Counted from the stretch's first letter, positions 10,247 to 19,854 are shown. The stretch is DNA of 64,000 bases from Aquimonas sp041395245 (GCA_041395245.1 JAWLAY010000015.1:1-64000), one strand, 5' to 3'. Notes: generated by a model from the letters alone, not told the origin. Numbers and translations are program-made.

Positions 10247-10270
10247 CCCTTGTTCGCGACCAAACAAGGG
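10247..10270 (-). terminator. prs-rplY intercistronic hairpin
   Basis: 8-bp perfect stem CCCTTGTT/AACAAGGG with an 8-nt loop in the gap between prs and rplY. No U-tract, so it may act as an mRNA 3' stabiliser or weak attenuator. Confidence 0.4.
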
Positions 10271-10306
10271 ATGAACCCGCCAATGCGGGGAAACTATCTG
10301 GATATC

Positions 10307-11263
10307 TCAGTCGACGTATAGCGAACTCACCGACTCGCCGAAGGCGATCCGTCGGATCGTCTCGGCCAGCAGTTCGGCGACGCTGACTTGCCTGATCTTC
10401 CCGCAGGCGACCGCCTCGGGAGTCAGCGGGATAGTATCCGTCACCACCAATTGATCCAGTGGCGAGTTGACCAGATTGCTGATCGCCGGCCCGGACAAAA
10501 CCGGATGAGTACAGTACGCCAGCACTTTGTGAGCGCCGTGCTCCTTCAACGCCACCGCAGCGGCGCACAAGGTGCCTGCCGTATCCACAATGTCGTCAAC
10601 CAGTACGCAGGTCTTGCCCGACACGTCACCGATGATATTCATCACCGTCGACACGTTGGCGCGTGGGCGACGCTTGTCAATGATCGCCAAATCGGCGTCA
10701 TCCAGACGCTTGGCGATCGCCCGCGCTCGCACCACACCACCCACGTCCGGAGAGACAACAATCAGATTGTCGGTGCCATACGTCCGCCACACGTCCGCCA
10801 ACAACAACGGCGAGGCATAGACGTTGTCAACCGGCATGTCGAAGAATCCCTGCACCTGATCAGAGTGCAGATCGACCGTCAGCACACGATCCGCACCGAC
10901 CGCCGAGAACATCTTGGCCGCCACTTTTGCCGTGATCGGCACCCGCGCCGAACGCGGGCGGCGATCCTGTCTTGCATATCCGAAGTACGGAACAACCGCG
11001 GTTACGCTGGCCGCCGATGCGCGCTTCAACGCGTCGATCAGCACCAACAGCTCCATGAAATGTTCAGCGGTCGGCGCGCAGGTGGGTTGAATGACGAAAA
11101 CTTCCTGACGACGGACGTTTTCCTCAATCTCTACCTGTACCTCACCATCGGAAAACGTGCCGACCAGCGCCTTGCCTGGCCGCACACCCAACTCCCGACA
11201 AACCGCCTGGGCCAGAGGCCGATTGGCATTGCCGGTAAAAACAAGGATTCCATCCGTGTTCAC
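10307..11263 (-). CDS. prs: Ribose-phosphate pyrophosphokinase (PRPP synthetase)
   Basis: 318-residue PRPP synthetase making phosphoribosyl pyrophosphate for nucleotide, His and Trp synthesis. Motifs: FTGNANRPLAQAV, GTFSDGEVQVEIEENVR, PYFGYARQDRRPR (ATP loop), DLHSDQVQGFF (ribose-5-P site) and VLVDDIVDTAGT (PRPP loop). No ATG is available near the family start; the best start is the GTG at 11263 (protein (M)NTDGILVFTGNAN) with CAGGTG upstream. It lies between tRNA-Gln and rplY. Confidence 0.96.
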   Translation of the reverse strand: MNTDGILVFTGNANRPLAQAVCRELGVRPGKALVGTFSDGEVQVEIEENVRRQEVFVIQPTCAPTAEHFMELLVLIDALKRASAASVTAVVPYFGYARQDRRPRSARVPITAKVAAKMFSAVGADRVLTVDLHSDQVQGFFDMPVDNVYASPLLLADVWRTYGTDNLIVVSPDVGGVVRARAIAKRLDDADLAIIDKRRPRANVSTVMNIIGDVSGKTCVLVDDIVDTAGTLCAAAVALKEHGAHKVLAYCTHPVLSGPAISNLVNSPLDQLVVTDTIPLTPEAVACGKIRQVSVAELLAETIRRIAFGESVSSLYVD

Positions 11264-11398
11264 ATTGCACCTGCACGCAGACCGCAACACCGCGGTGATT
11301 TCGAAACCCGCCGTGGGCTTCACAGAACTCGCCTCCGCACCACGCAGAGATGAGCTTGCCTTGCAATCACCAGCACATCTGCAGATGTGCCGGAAAGG

Positions 11399-11473
11399 TG
11401 GCTGGGGCGGCAGGGATCGAACCTGCGAATGCCGGAATCAAAATCCGGTGCCTTACCGCTTGGCGACGCCCCA
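11399..11473 (-). tRNA. tRNA-Gln (TTG anticodon)
   Basis: 75-nt tRNA on the minus strand with acceptor TGGGGCG/CGCCCCA, anticodon loop TTTTGAT giving TTG, T-loop GGTTCGATCCC, and encoded GCCA end. Its first 21 nt overlap the last codons and stop of ispE, so the ispE stop codon is supplied by the D-arm sequence. Confidence 0.97.
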
Positions 11474-12364
11474 TCCTTGAACACATGCACGCAATGGCGA
11501 TACATCGACACCACGCGCCACAACCACTGATCCCGCCTGCACATCGAAGCGCAACAGCCAATCCTGAAGGGCTGCCTGCGCACTCGATTCGTCCGCAAAC
11601 GCGACGAAGCAACACGCTCCCGTTCCGCTCAGCTGCGGGGTGCCGTAGGCCGCCAACGCCTCCAGTGTTTGCGCGACCGCCTTGTTACGGGCCGCAAGCA
11701 CCGGCTGGAAGGCGTTGCCGACAACGCTACCGGACAGGAAGCCCGATATTGTCGTGATTGGGCTATCTCGTGTCAATTCAGGCGCTTGAAACAAGGCCGC
11801 CGTGGGCACCGCGACCCCGGGGTTGACGAGCAAGTACCAGCGCTCCCCGAGTACCACGGGCGTCAAGCGTTCACCAACGCCCTCGGCCCAGGCACTGGCT
11901 CCATATACAAACACGGGTACATCAGCCCCCAGACGCAAACCGAGCTCCGCCAGCACATCGACACTCAGGCCAAGCCCCCAGAGCGCGTTCAGCCCAAGCA
12001 GCACCGTCGCTGCATTTGAACTACCTCCGCCCAGACCGCCGCCCATCGGGATGCGCTTACGAACGCGAATATCCGCACCTGGCATACGACCGCCGCGACG
12101 GATTGATTCGCGCGCCACCACCTGCAATTGCCTCGCGGCCCGAACGACCAGATCCTGCTCCGCCGACACACCAGGGAGATCAGACAACCGGCAGATCTGG
12201 TCGTCATCCCGAACCCGCAGGTCGACCTCATCACCCCAATCGAGCAACTGAAAGACCGTCTGCAAAAGGTGGTATCCGTCCTCACGGCGCCCAACGATAT
12301 GCAGGAAGAGGTTGAGTTTGGCCGGGGACGGAAATCCAACCCAGCCGACTTCAGTCGATGACAT
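11453..12364 (-). CDS. ispE: 4-diphosphocytidyl-2-C-methyl-D-erythritol kinase
   Basis: 303-residue GHMP kinase of the MEP isoprenoid pathway, phosphorylating CDP-ME at the 2-hydroxyl. Motif 1 is FPSPAKLNLFLHIVGRREDG and motif 2 the glycine-rich ATP loop PMGGGLGGGSSNAAT. Start MSSTEVGWVG overlaps the lolB 3' end by 14 bp. The last six residues (WGVAKR) and the TAA stop lie inside tRNA-Gln. The lolB-ispE-tRNA-Gln-prs order is typical of gammaproteobacteria. Confidence 0.96.
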   Translation of the reverse strand: MSSTEVGWVGFPSPAKLNLFLHIVGRREDGYHLLQTVFQLLDWGDEVDLRVRDDDQICRLSDLPGVSAEQDLVVRAARQLQVVARESIRRGGRMPGADIRVRKRIPMGGGLGGGSSNAATVLLGLNALWGLGLSVDVLAELGLRLGADVPVFVYGASAWAEGVGERLTPVVLGERWYLLVNPGVAVPTAALFQAPELTRDSPITTISGFLSGSVVGNAFQPVLAARNKAVAQTLEALAAYGTPQLSGTGACCFVAFADESSAQAALQDWLLRFDVQAGSVVVARGVDVSPLRACVQGWGVAKR

Positions 12365-12971
12365 CCCAACGCTCCACCACCAAGCGCACACGGTGCTCGC
12401 CAGACTGCGCGAAAACCTTTCGCGGCAGGGGCGGCGTCATGTCATGGAACCAATCGCGATAATCAATCGCCCAGCCGTCCTGCAGCAATTGCCTGGGCAG
12501 GCCCTCCTGGTCCCAATCGCTTTCGAACGCGCCCTGTGCAGGCACGCCGCGCATCCAGTTGACGAGTGATCGCACCGGCAACTCCCAACCCACCGACTGA
12601 CGTAACAACTGCTCGGCATCCGGCCCTTCGACCACGCCACCGTCCAGCCCCTCCAGGCGAACCCAATCAGCGTCACCAACCAATCGCCAACTGCGTCGCG
12701 TGACCGGCGCACTGAGCCGCACGTCAAAGGTTGTGCCGTCCTGCTGCCACTCAAGTCGACCACTGCCGCCGTCCTTGCCATCCGATACCGCGACGCGTCC
12801 AAGCATTGTCCAGCGTTCGGACAGGCCCGCTGCATGCAGCCGCCCGTCCGCCGCGACGCGGGCGTCGATGCGCGATTCGACATCGCGCACGTTTCTGGAA
12901 TTACAGCCAGTCAGCGCCATCACACAACAAAGCATCAACATCCCCGCGCGTATCACCGCCACGCCATTCAT
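12351..12971 (-). CDS. lolB: Outer-membrane lipoprotein LolB
   Basis: 206-residue LolB, the outer-membrane acceptor that receives lipoproteins from LolA. A signal peptide ends in lipobox LTGC, so the mature protein starts at Cys23. The body is the LolB barrel (SERWTMLGRVAVSDGKDGGS, GRLEWQQDG). The start codon overlaps the preceding TPR gene stop by 4 bp (ATGA), and the end overlaps ispE, so the three are one operon. Confidence 0.92.
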   Translation of the reverse strand: MNGVAVIRAGMLMLCCVMALTGCNSRNVRDVESRIDARVAADGRLHAAGLSERWTMLGRVAVSDGKDGGSGRLEWQQDGTTFDVRLSAPVTRRSWRLVGDADWVRLEGLDGGVVEGPDAEQLLRQSVGWELPVRSLVNWMRGVPAQGAFESDWDQEGLPRQLLQDGWAIDYRDWFHDMTPPLPRKVFAQSGEHRVRLVVERWDVID

Positions 12972-14647
12972 GGGGAGAGCTTCTGCAGACTGCGCTTGAG
13001 CGCTCGGTTATCGGCATCCAGTGCTTCCCCTTCGCGCCAGACCGTCTCGGCTTCCGCATGACGTCCGAGCGCCCACAGCACTTCACCCAGATGCGCAGCC
13101 ACTTCGGCGTCCTTCTGCAAACTCCAGGCGGTCTGGAGGTAAGGCAAAGCCTGATCATGATGGCCTTGTCGGTGCAATACCCAGCCCATGCTGTCCATGA
13201 TGGCTGCGGAGTCCGGATTGAGCACCAGAGCCTGCTCGATGTAGCCGCGCGCCTCATCCAGCCGATCCGTTCGGTCCGCCAGGGTGTATCCGAAGGAGTT
13301 CAGAATATCGGGATTGTCAGGATCAACGCTCAACAACCGTTTGAGGTCATCCAGCGCGGCGTCAACCTGGTCAAGTCGCTCATGACACAAAGCGCGTCCA
13401 TAAAGTAGCGCCGGATCATCCTCGAACACCGTCAGACCACGGCGATAGGCGTCCAGCGCGTGCTCCGCACGTTGATTGCGCAAAAGAATCTCCGCCTCAA
13501 GCAGATACGCATCGCGCAACCATTCGCCGTTGTCACTGCGGCTGGCCTGGATCTCACGCAACTCCGAGATGGCGTCGTCCAGTCGCGACTGTCGATCCAG
13601 CAGCACCGCGATGCGCAAACGTGCCGGCTCACCGCGCGCCGCATCCGTGATCGCGCGATACCAGATCAATGCGGCCTCGTTGTCGTTAAGGTACTCGGCG
13701 ATCTGCGCAAGCAGAAAACGCCGGTCATCATCGACTTTGCTGCCCGAGTTGATCGGTGTCGCCAACTCGGCATACAAGGCTCGCAAGGCATCCTTCTGCT
13801 CCAGTCTGGCGAGATATGCCGCCCGACCCGCGTAGGTTGCGTTGCTTTGCTCCCCTTCCCCCAGCACTTCCGCCGCACGCGCGGTTTCACCCAACTCATC
13901 GAAAAGCGCCGCTACCCGCAAGCGCTGGGTCAGCGACAGATCCTTGCCAGGCAGACCCTTGAGCGCCGCCAACGCCGCCCCACTGTCGCCTTTCAACTGC
14001 AGGATCTCGACGCGCCAAAGCAACGCCTTCGGATCATTGGGGAAGGCCTCCAACGCCAGTTGAAGTGTGCTGTCGACCAGCACCTCGGCTTTCGCCTGCG
14101 ATGCCAGCGCTCCAATGGCCACCAGCACGTCCACCGATGTCGGCTCGAACCCTTCCGACAACAACTGTTGCATCACTGGCACGGCCTGTTCGCCTGCTCC
14201 CGCCAGTGCCTGAATTGCCAGCTTCTGAGCGGTTTCGTCGCCCGCCAGCAAGGAGGACAATTGATGAACAGCGGCGCTGGTCCGATGGTCCCGCATGGCG
14301 AGAACCAGCTCAATCTGCTTTGCACCCAACGCTTCCGGCTGCAATTCGAGCCAACGCTTTAGGGCGCGTTCGGCGAGTCCAGGCTGATCCGCCAGCAATG
14401 CAATGCGCGCGGCGCGCTCTGCCAGAGCCGGGTCACTGTCGTGCTCGGCCGCTTCAACATAGGCGGCGGCAGCAGTCGTGGAATCGCCTTCCTGCAGGGC
14501 GAACTCACCCTGCAACATCGGCAACAATCGGTCTTCGAATGCGGGATGCGCAGCATCACCGGTCGCGGAATCCAGCTCGGCCAATACCGGTGCAGGCAGC
14601 ACGAACACCAGAACAAAGCCCAACAGGTAGAATGCACGCCGTTTCAT
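12968..14647 (-). CDS. Periplasmic TPR-repeat protein
   Basis: 559-residue exported protein. A Sec signal peptide (MKRRAFYLLGFVLVFVLPAP, cleavage near VLA-ELD) is followed by almost continuous TPR-like helical repeats to the C-terminus, for example in the stretches AAAYVEAAEHDSDPALAERA and ALVLNPDSAAIMDSMGW. Genes of this kind precede lolB in many gammaproteobacteria, and a role in envelope assembly is often assumed; substrates are unknown. Start at 14647 was chosen for the signal peptide, although the frame is open further upstream. Divergent from hemA. Confidence 0.88.
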   Translation of the reverse strand: MKRRAFYLLGFVLVFVLPAPVLAELDSATGDAAHPAFEDRLLPMLQGEFALQEGDSTTAAAAYVEAAEHDSDPALAERAARIALLADQPGLAERALKRWLELQPEALGAKQIELVLAMRDHRTSAAVHQLSSLLAGDETAQKLAIQALAGAGEQAVPVMQQLLSEGFEPTSVDVLVAIGALASQAKAEVLVDSTLQLALEAFPNDPKALLWRVEILQLKGDSGAALAALKGLPGKDLSLTQRLRVAALFDELGETARAAEVLGEGEQSNATYAGRAAYLARLEQKDALRALYAELATPINSGSKVDDDRRFLLAQIAEYLNDNEAALIWYRAITDAARGEPARLRIAVLLDRQSRLDDAISELREIQASRSDNGEWLRDAYLLEAEILLRNQRAEHALDAYRRGLTVFEDDPALLYGRALCHERLDQVDAALDDLKRLLSVDPDNPDILNSFGYTLADRTDRLDEARGYIEQALVLNPDSAAIMDSMGWVLHRQGHHDQALPYLQTAWSLQKDAEVAAHLGEVLWALGRHAEAETVWREGEALDADNRALKRSLQKLSP

Positions 14648-14679
14648 TGAATCCTCGGAAGACGCACCGCCGCGCGTCG

Positions 14680-16089
14680 ATGCACGGCAGGACTGGATAC
14701 CCTCGCACAGTGTACTTGAAGCCCCACCACCCGCCCGCGGATTCCACGGGTGCCCGTCGACTGATTGCGCTGGGTCTGAATCACCAGACCGCATCGATCG
14801 ATCTGCGCGCGCGTGTTGCCGTCTCCAGCGAGCATCTTCCACAAGCGTTGGACAGCTTGCTGAAACGCGACGGCGTACTGGAAGCCAGTGTTATCTCGAC
14901 CTGCAATCGCACCGAAGTGTATTGCTGCGTGGAAGCGGGCGCGGAAGCGGTTCCTGCCGAATGGCTGGCCGCGCAACACCAGATCGACCTCGCTAGTCTG
15001 CGCGGCAGCCTTTACCAGCACGTCGATGGCGCGGCAGCAAGGCACCTGTTCCGGGTCGCCACCGGACTGGATTCGCTGGTACTGGGAGAGCCGCAGATCC
15101 TCGGACAGGTGAAAGAGGCCTGGCAATCGTCGCGCAATGCGGGCGCCGTCAAGTCCGCGCTGGATCGATTGTTTCAGCACAGCTTTGCGGTCGCCAAACG
15201 GGTGCGCACCGATACCCGCATCGGCGCCCATCCGGTTTCCGTCGCGTTTGCCAGTGTGCGTCTGGCACAACGCGTCTTTGCCGAGCTATCGCAGGCGACC
15301 GTGCTGCTGATCGGTGCCGGAGAGACCATCGAGTTGACCGCTCGCCACCTGGCTGACCAGAACGTCAAACGTCTGCTGATCGCCAACCGCACCTACGACA
15401 ATGCCCACGCGCTGGCACAGCGCTTCGGCGGCTATGCGCTCGGTCTGGACGAACTGCTGCTGCATTTACCCGAGGCCGATATCGTCTTTTCCGCCACCGC
15501 TGCCACCGATCCGATCGTCAGTCGCAGCGACGTCGCGTTCGCGCTCAAGAAGCGCCGCCACCGCCCGATGCTGATGATGGATCTCGCCGTACCGCGCGAC
15601 ATCGATCCCGCCGTGGCCGAGCTCGATGACGTGTTCCTCTATACCGTTGACGATCTCGATCAGGTCATCGAGGAAGGCATGCGCTCTCGCCGGGAAGCGG
15701 CGGAGCAAGCGGAAGCCATCATCGACCTGCAGGTGGATCACTTTCTGGCCTGGTGGCGCGCCAGTGACCAGCAGGGCGTGATCCGGCAGATCCGCAGCCA
15801 GGCCGAGGCCGAGCGCGATGCCCTGCTCACCAAGGCGCAGCAGATGATCGCCCAAGGCAAGCCCGCCGATGAGGTTCTGAGATACCTTGCCCATACACTG
15901 ACCAACAAACTGTTGCACGCGCCCAGTGCCAGCCTGCGCGCCGCTGCGCAACGCGGCGACCTCGATCTGCTGCGCGCGGGCGAGCGCCTGTTTGGCGCTG
16001 ATGCGGGCAGCGGACACACTCCGGATTCTGTTTCCCGCAAGGACAGCGATGACGCCGAGCATCCGCAAGAAACTCGACGCGCTGGTTGA
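14680..16089 (+). CDS. hemA: Glutamyl-tRNA reductase
   Basis: First enzyme of C5 tetrapyrrole synthesis, reducing glutamyl-tRNA to glutamate-1-semialdehyde with NADPH. It shows LIALGLNHQTASIDLR, the catalytic-Cys motif STCNRTEVY, LFRVATGLDSLVLGEPQILG, the NADPH loop LIGAGETIELTARHL, and DLAVPRDIDP. The start is uncertain: ATG 14680 gives a 24-residue leader before the conserved core, and GTG 14710 or TTG 14716 are alternatives. The C-terminus overlaps prfA by 41 bp. Confidence 0.95.
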   Translation: MHGRTGYPRTVYLKPHHPPADSTGARRLIALGLNHQTASIDLRARVAVSSEHLPQALDSLLKRDGVLEASVISTCNRTEVYCCVEAGAEAVPAEWLAAQHQIDLASLRGSLYQHVDGAAARHLFRVATGLDSLVLGEPQILGQVKEAWQSSRNAGAVKSALDRLFQHSFAVAKRVRTDTRIGAHPVSVAFASVRLAQRVFAELSQATVLLIGAGETIELTARHLADQNVKRLLIANRTYDNAHALAQRFGGYALGLDELLLHLPEADIVFSATAATDPIVSRSDVAFALKKRRHRPMLMMDLAVPRDIDPAVAELDDVFLYTVDDLDQVIEEGMRSRREAAEQAEAIIDLQVDHFLAWWRASDQQGVIRQIRSQAEAERDALLTKAQQMIAQGKPADEVLRYLAHTLTNKLLHAPSASLRAAAQRGDLDLLRAGERLFGADAGSGHTPDSVSRKDSDDAEHPQETRRAG

Positions 16090-17125
16090 GCGCCACGAAG
16101 AAGTAGCGCTGCTGCTGGCCGACCCCCGTGTTGCCGGTGATGCCGCACGCTTTCGCGCACTATCGCGCGAATACGCGCAGATCGAGCCGATCAGCCGCCT
16201 TCTTGCCCAGCACACCCAGGCGCAGCGTGATCTGGAGGCGGCGCGACAACTGCGCGACGAACCCGAGATGCGCGACATGGCGGCCGAGGAAATCCTCGTG
16301 CAGCAATCGCGCATCGAATCACTCGATCACGAACTCAGTCTGTTGCTGCTGCCCAAAGACCCCCGCGACGACGCCAACATCTTCCTTGAGATTCGCGCCG
16401 GAACCGGCGGCGACGAAGCGGCCCTGTTCGCCGGCGATCTGTTCCGCATGTACGCGCGCTACGCCGAAACACGTCGCTGGCAGGTCGAAATCCTGTCCGC
16501 CAGCGAAGGCGAACACGGCGGCTTCAAGGAAGTCATCGCCCGCATCGAGGGCCAGGGTGCCTATTCGCAACTGAAATTCGAGTCCGGCACCCACCGCGTC
16601 CAACGCGTGCCGGAGACCGAATCGCAAGGTCGCATCCACACCTCGGCCGCGACAGTCGCCATCCTGCCGGAACTGGATGACATCGACGACATCGAACTGC
16701 GCGATGCCGACCTCAAGGTCGACACCTTCCGCGCGTCCGGCGCGGGCGGCCAGCACGTCAACAAGACCGACTCGGCAATTCGCATCACCCATCTGCCGAC
16801 TGGCCTGGTGGTGGAATGCCAGGACGAGCGCAGTCAGCACAAGAACCGCGCCCGTGCGATGTCACTGCTGAAAGCACGCCTGCTGGATGATCAACGTCAG
16901 CAGCAGACCCAGGCGCAGGCCGAGTCGCGTCGCCTGCAGGTGGGCTCGGGCGACCGCAGCCAACGCATCCGCACCTACAACTTCCCGCAGGGCCGAATCA
17001 CCGACCATCGTATCAACCTGACCCTCTACCGTCTGCCGGAAGTGCTGCAGGGCGACCTGTGCGAACTCATTCAGACCCTCAGTCGCGAGGCCCAGGCGGA
17101 CGAACTGAAGCTGCTTGGAGACTGA
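16049..17125 (+). CDS. prfA: Peptide chain release factor 1
   Basis: 358-residue RF1, releasing peptides at UAG and UAA. It starts MTPSIRKKLDALVERHEEVA behind AAGGA. The codon-recognition domain has VQRVPETESQGRIHTSA (PxT tripeptide PET), and the peptidyl-transferase loop is GAGGQHVNKTDSAIRITHLP with the GGQ methylation motif. Genes usually continue hemA-prfA-prmC; prmC is absent here and a GT41 gene takes its place, its ATG sharing one base with the prfA TGA. Confidence 0.98.
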   Translation: MTPSIRKKLDALVERHEEVALLLADPRVAGDAARFRALSREYAQIEPISRLLAQHTQAQRDLEAARQLRDEPEMRDMAAEEILVQQSRIESLDHELSLLLLPKDPRDDANIFLEIRAGTGGDEAALFAGDLFRMYARYAETRRWQVEILSASEGEHGGFKEVIARIEGQGAYSQLKFESGTHRVQRVPETESQGRIHTSAATVAILPELDDIDDIELRDADLKVDTFRASGAGGQHVNKTDSAIRITHLPTGLVVECQDERSQHKNRARAMSLLKARLLDDQRQQQTQAQAESRRLQVGSGDRSQRIRTYNFPQGRITDHRINLTLYRLPEVLQGDLCELIQTLSREAQADELKLLGD

Positions 17126-18936
17126 TGTCGAGCGCACAGGAAAATCTGCTCGTGCAGCGACTGTCGCAACAGCCCAGCGCCGGCGACTGGAATGCACTGG
17201 GCGCGCTGCGTCTGCAACGCGACGAGTTCGATGCAGCGCTCACCTGTTTCGAACACGCGTTAATGCTCGATCCTGAGCACCTCACCGGTCGTTTGCATCG
17301 GGGCATCTGTCTGTTGCAGCGAGGCGAGTGGTCCAGCGCCCTGAACGATGCGGCAAACGTCGCCGCGCGCGTTCCGCAGCATCCCGCCCCTTGGCGCCTC
17401 AGCGCCGAAGCGGCGCTTGCCGGTGGCATGCCTGATCGCGCCGAACGCTTCGCACGTCAAGGCTTGCTGCATGACCAGCAGGAGCCGGGATTGTGGCATG
17501 CGCTCTGCAGCGCATTGGATGATCAACGTCGATACCCCGAAGCCCTCGCGGCTGGAGAACGAGCATTGCAGTTGGCGCCGAACTCCCTGCCCACACTGTC
17601 GATGGTGCAATTCCTGCGACGACGCCTGTGTCACTTCGAAACGCTGTCGGTGGGCAACCAGCAACTGAGACAAGCTCTGCACCGTGGCGAGACCGGAGCA
17701 AGTCCGTTCGCGTTTCTCGCCGAGCCAGCCAGCGCAAGCGAACAACAGCACTGCGCCAGTCTCGCTGCCCAGGCATTGGCTCCGCTGATGTCGACGTCAT
17801 CACCGCCGACACACCCCCCAACGCAAGAGCGAGTGCTGCGTCTCGGCCTGGTATCCAATGGTTTGGGCCTGCATCCAACCGGACTTCTGCTGGTCGAGTT
17901 CCTCCGCTGCCTGCATCACCAACGCGGCGACGTCGAAAGCTATGCCTACGCTCTGAACCACGATGATGGAAGTGAACTGAGGCAAAGGTTGCGCCGTCAC
18001 ATCCATGTATGGCGCGAGGTTGCCCGTCTGGATGCGGCAACGATTGCCGAACAAATCCGCTCCGACGGCATCGACATCCTGATTGACCTTCGCGGTTGGG
18101 GCGGCGGCGCCAGACCTGCCATCTTTGCCCGCCGACCCGCGGCCATTCAGATCAACTGGCTCGCCTTCCCGGGCACAACGGGTGCGCCATGGATGGACTA
18201 CGTGCTGGCGGATCGGTTTGTACTGCCGGAACACAGGCAGGCAGACTTCAGCGAACGCGTGATCTACCTTCCGCACTGCTTCCAGCCATCCGACACGAGT
18301 CGTGCCATCGGCTCACCGCCAGATCGCAAGCACTGTGACCTGCCCGACGACGCACTGGTGCTGGCCAGTTTCAACAACAGCTATAAATTCAGTCCGGAGC
18401 GTTTCGAACTCTGGCTCGACATCCTTCATGCCTGCCCGAACGCGGTCCTGTGGCTGTTGATCAGCGACGGTGTCGAGGACGCGGCACAACGCTTGCGCGA
18501 TCACGCCGCCGCACGAGGGGTCGACCGGCATCGACTGATCTTCATGCCTAAACTCCCGCATGCCGACTATCTGGCGCGCTTCGCGCATGTCGACCTGTTC
18601 CTGGATACCGCACCTTACGGCGCACACACCACTGCTTCGGACGCACTCTGGGCGGGATGTCCCGTTCTGACCTGTCCAGGTGACACCTTTGCCAGTCGCG
18701 TTGCCGGTTCCTTGTTGATCACGCTGGGCATGCACGACCTGATTGCCGAGAACGAAGACGACTATCGCGACCGCGCCATTCGATGGCTCCAGTCACCTCG
18801 CCAGCTCATCGAGTTGCGACAGCGCCTCGCCGAGGCAAGAAAGCATTCCCCGCTGTTCGACATGCCACGCTTTGCCAACGACTTCGCCGATACGATACGG
18901 TCGCTTGTCGCGCAACCCTCACCCGCGTCCGAATAG
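17125..18936 (+). CDS. TPR / GT41 O-GlcNAc transferase-like glycosyltransferase
   Basis: 603 residues. The first ~200 hold TPR units (GDWNALGALRLQRDEFDAAL, QQPGLWHALCSALDDQRRYP-type helices). The rest is the SPINDLY/OGT catalytic fold: LGLVSNGLGLHPTGLLLVEF, DILIDLRGWGGGARPAIFAR, NWLAFPGTTGAPWMDY, LASFNNSYKFSPERFELW, IFMPKLPHADYL, LFLDTAPYGAHTTASDALWA. Homologues include the xanthomonad OGT of known structure. Acceptor and sugar donor cannot be deduced from sequence. It is translationally coupled to prfA and followed 10 bp later by ppk2. Confidence 0.9.
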   Translation: MSSAQENLLVQRLSQQPSAGDWNALGALRLQRDEFDAALTCFEHALMLDPEHLTGRLHRGICLLQRGEWSSALNDAANVAARVPQHPAPWRLSAEAALAGGMPDRAERFARQGLLHDQQEPGLWHALCSALDDQRRYPEALAAGERALQLAPNSLPTLSMVQFLRRRLCHFETLSVGNQQLRQALHRGETGASPFAFLAEPASASEQQHCASLAAQALAPLMSTSSPPTHPPTQERVLRLGLVSNGLGLHPTGLLLVEFLRCLHHQRGDVESYAYALNHDDGSELRQRLRRHIHVWREVARLDAATIAEQIRSDGIDILIDLRGWGGGARPAIFARRPAAIQINWLAFPGTTGAPWMDYVLADRFVLPEHRQADFSERVIYLPHCFQPSDTSRAIGSPPDRKHCDLPDDALVLASFNNSYKFSPERFELWLDILHACPNAVLWLLISDGVEDAAQRLRDHAAARGVDRHRLIFMPKLPHADYLARFAHVDLFLDTAPYGAHTTASDALWAGCPVLTCPGDTFASRVAGSLLITLGMHDLIAENEDDYRDRAIRWLQSPRQLIELRQRLAEARKHSPLFDMPRFANDFADTIRSLVAQPSPASE

Positions 18937-18946
18937 AGACACCACT

Positions 18947-19723
18947 ATGAAGCGAAAGGACTACGAAGCCCATCTGGACGGACTGCAACGCGAACTGGTC
19001 GCCATGCAGAACTGGATGCGTCACAGCGGCGCACGCATCGTCGTGTTGTTCGAAGGTCGTGACGCGGCGGGTAAAGGCGGTGTCATTGGCGCCATTTCGC
19101 ACGTCCTCAATCCACGCAGTTGCCGCGTTGTGGCATTGCCAAAACCCAGCGAGCGCGAATCAACGCAATGGTACTTCCAGCGCTACGTCGCCGAACTCCC
19201 GGCCGCCGGTGAAATCGTTCTGTTTGATCGCAGTTGGTACAACCGCGCCGGCGTGGAAAAGGTCATGGGCTATTGCAGCGAAGCGCAGTACCAGCAATTC
19301 CTCCAGCAGGTTTCGGTATTCGAGAAACTGCTGATCGACGACGGCGTTCTGCTGTTCAAATATTGGTTGACCGTCGACCAAGCAGAACAAGAGGAGCGCT
19401 TTGCCGAGCGCGCCGCCGACCCGTTGAAACGCTGGAAGCTCTCCCCAGTCGACCTGCAATCGCGCAGCAAATACCGCGAGTACGGCGAAGCCCGTGACGC
19501 CATGCTGAAAGCGAGCCACAGCGAGCATGCACCGTGGACACTGGTCGACTTCAACGACCAGCGCCGCGGACGCCTGAACCTGATCCGCCACCTGCTCGAT
19601 AAACTGCCGGTAAAAGCGGTACCGGAAACAGCGCCCGAACTGACCGCGCTGCCCGGAGCACCACAGAAGGAACGCTTCAAAGGCGGCTTGAAGCCCATCA
19701 AGGACGCGGTTTTAACGAAATGA
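18947..19723 (+). CDS. ppk2: Polyphosphate kinase 2 family protein
   Basis: 258-residue single-domain PPK2, which transfers phosphate between polyphosphate and nucleoside diphosphates. Walker A is FEGRDAAGKGGVIGAI; Walker B/lid is LFDRSWYNRAGVEKVMGYC; KYWLTVDQAEQEERFAER and LSPVDLQSRSKYREYGEARD follow. Length fits the one-domain class. Start ATG 18947 lies 10 bp after the GT41 stop. Whether it favours GTP or ATP formation cannot be read from the sequence. Confidence 0.94.
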   Translation: MKRKDYEAHLDGLQRELVAMQNWMRHSGARIVVLFEGRDAAGKGGVIGAISHVLNPRSCRVVALPKPSERESTQWYFQRYVAELPAAGEIVLFDRSWYNRAGVEKVMGYCSEAQYQQFLQQVSVFEKLLIDDGVLLFKYWLTVDQAEQEERFAERAADPLKRWKLSPVDLQSRSKYREYGEARDAMLKASHSEHAPWTLVDFNDQRRGRLNLIRHLLDKLPVKAVPETAPELTALPGAPQKERFKGGLKPIKDAVLTK

Positions 19724-19854
19724 TGAGACGGGTCGCGATCTCATGCGAGTCTCAATAACGAGACATCGGAAACGACCGATCACCACGAGTCACTGACGTT
19801 GTGAAGTTGGCCGAGGACTGACAAACTGAACTGCCACTCCTTGGAAATCCGGCC

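Noticed and set aside
14065..14679. Upstream extension of hemA
   Set aside because: It is antisense to the TPR gene and has Arg/Pro-rich random composition; the HemA fold begins near 14755.
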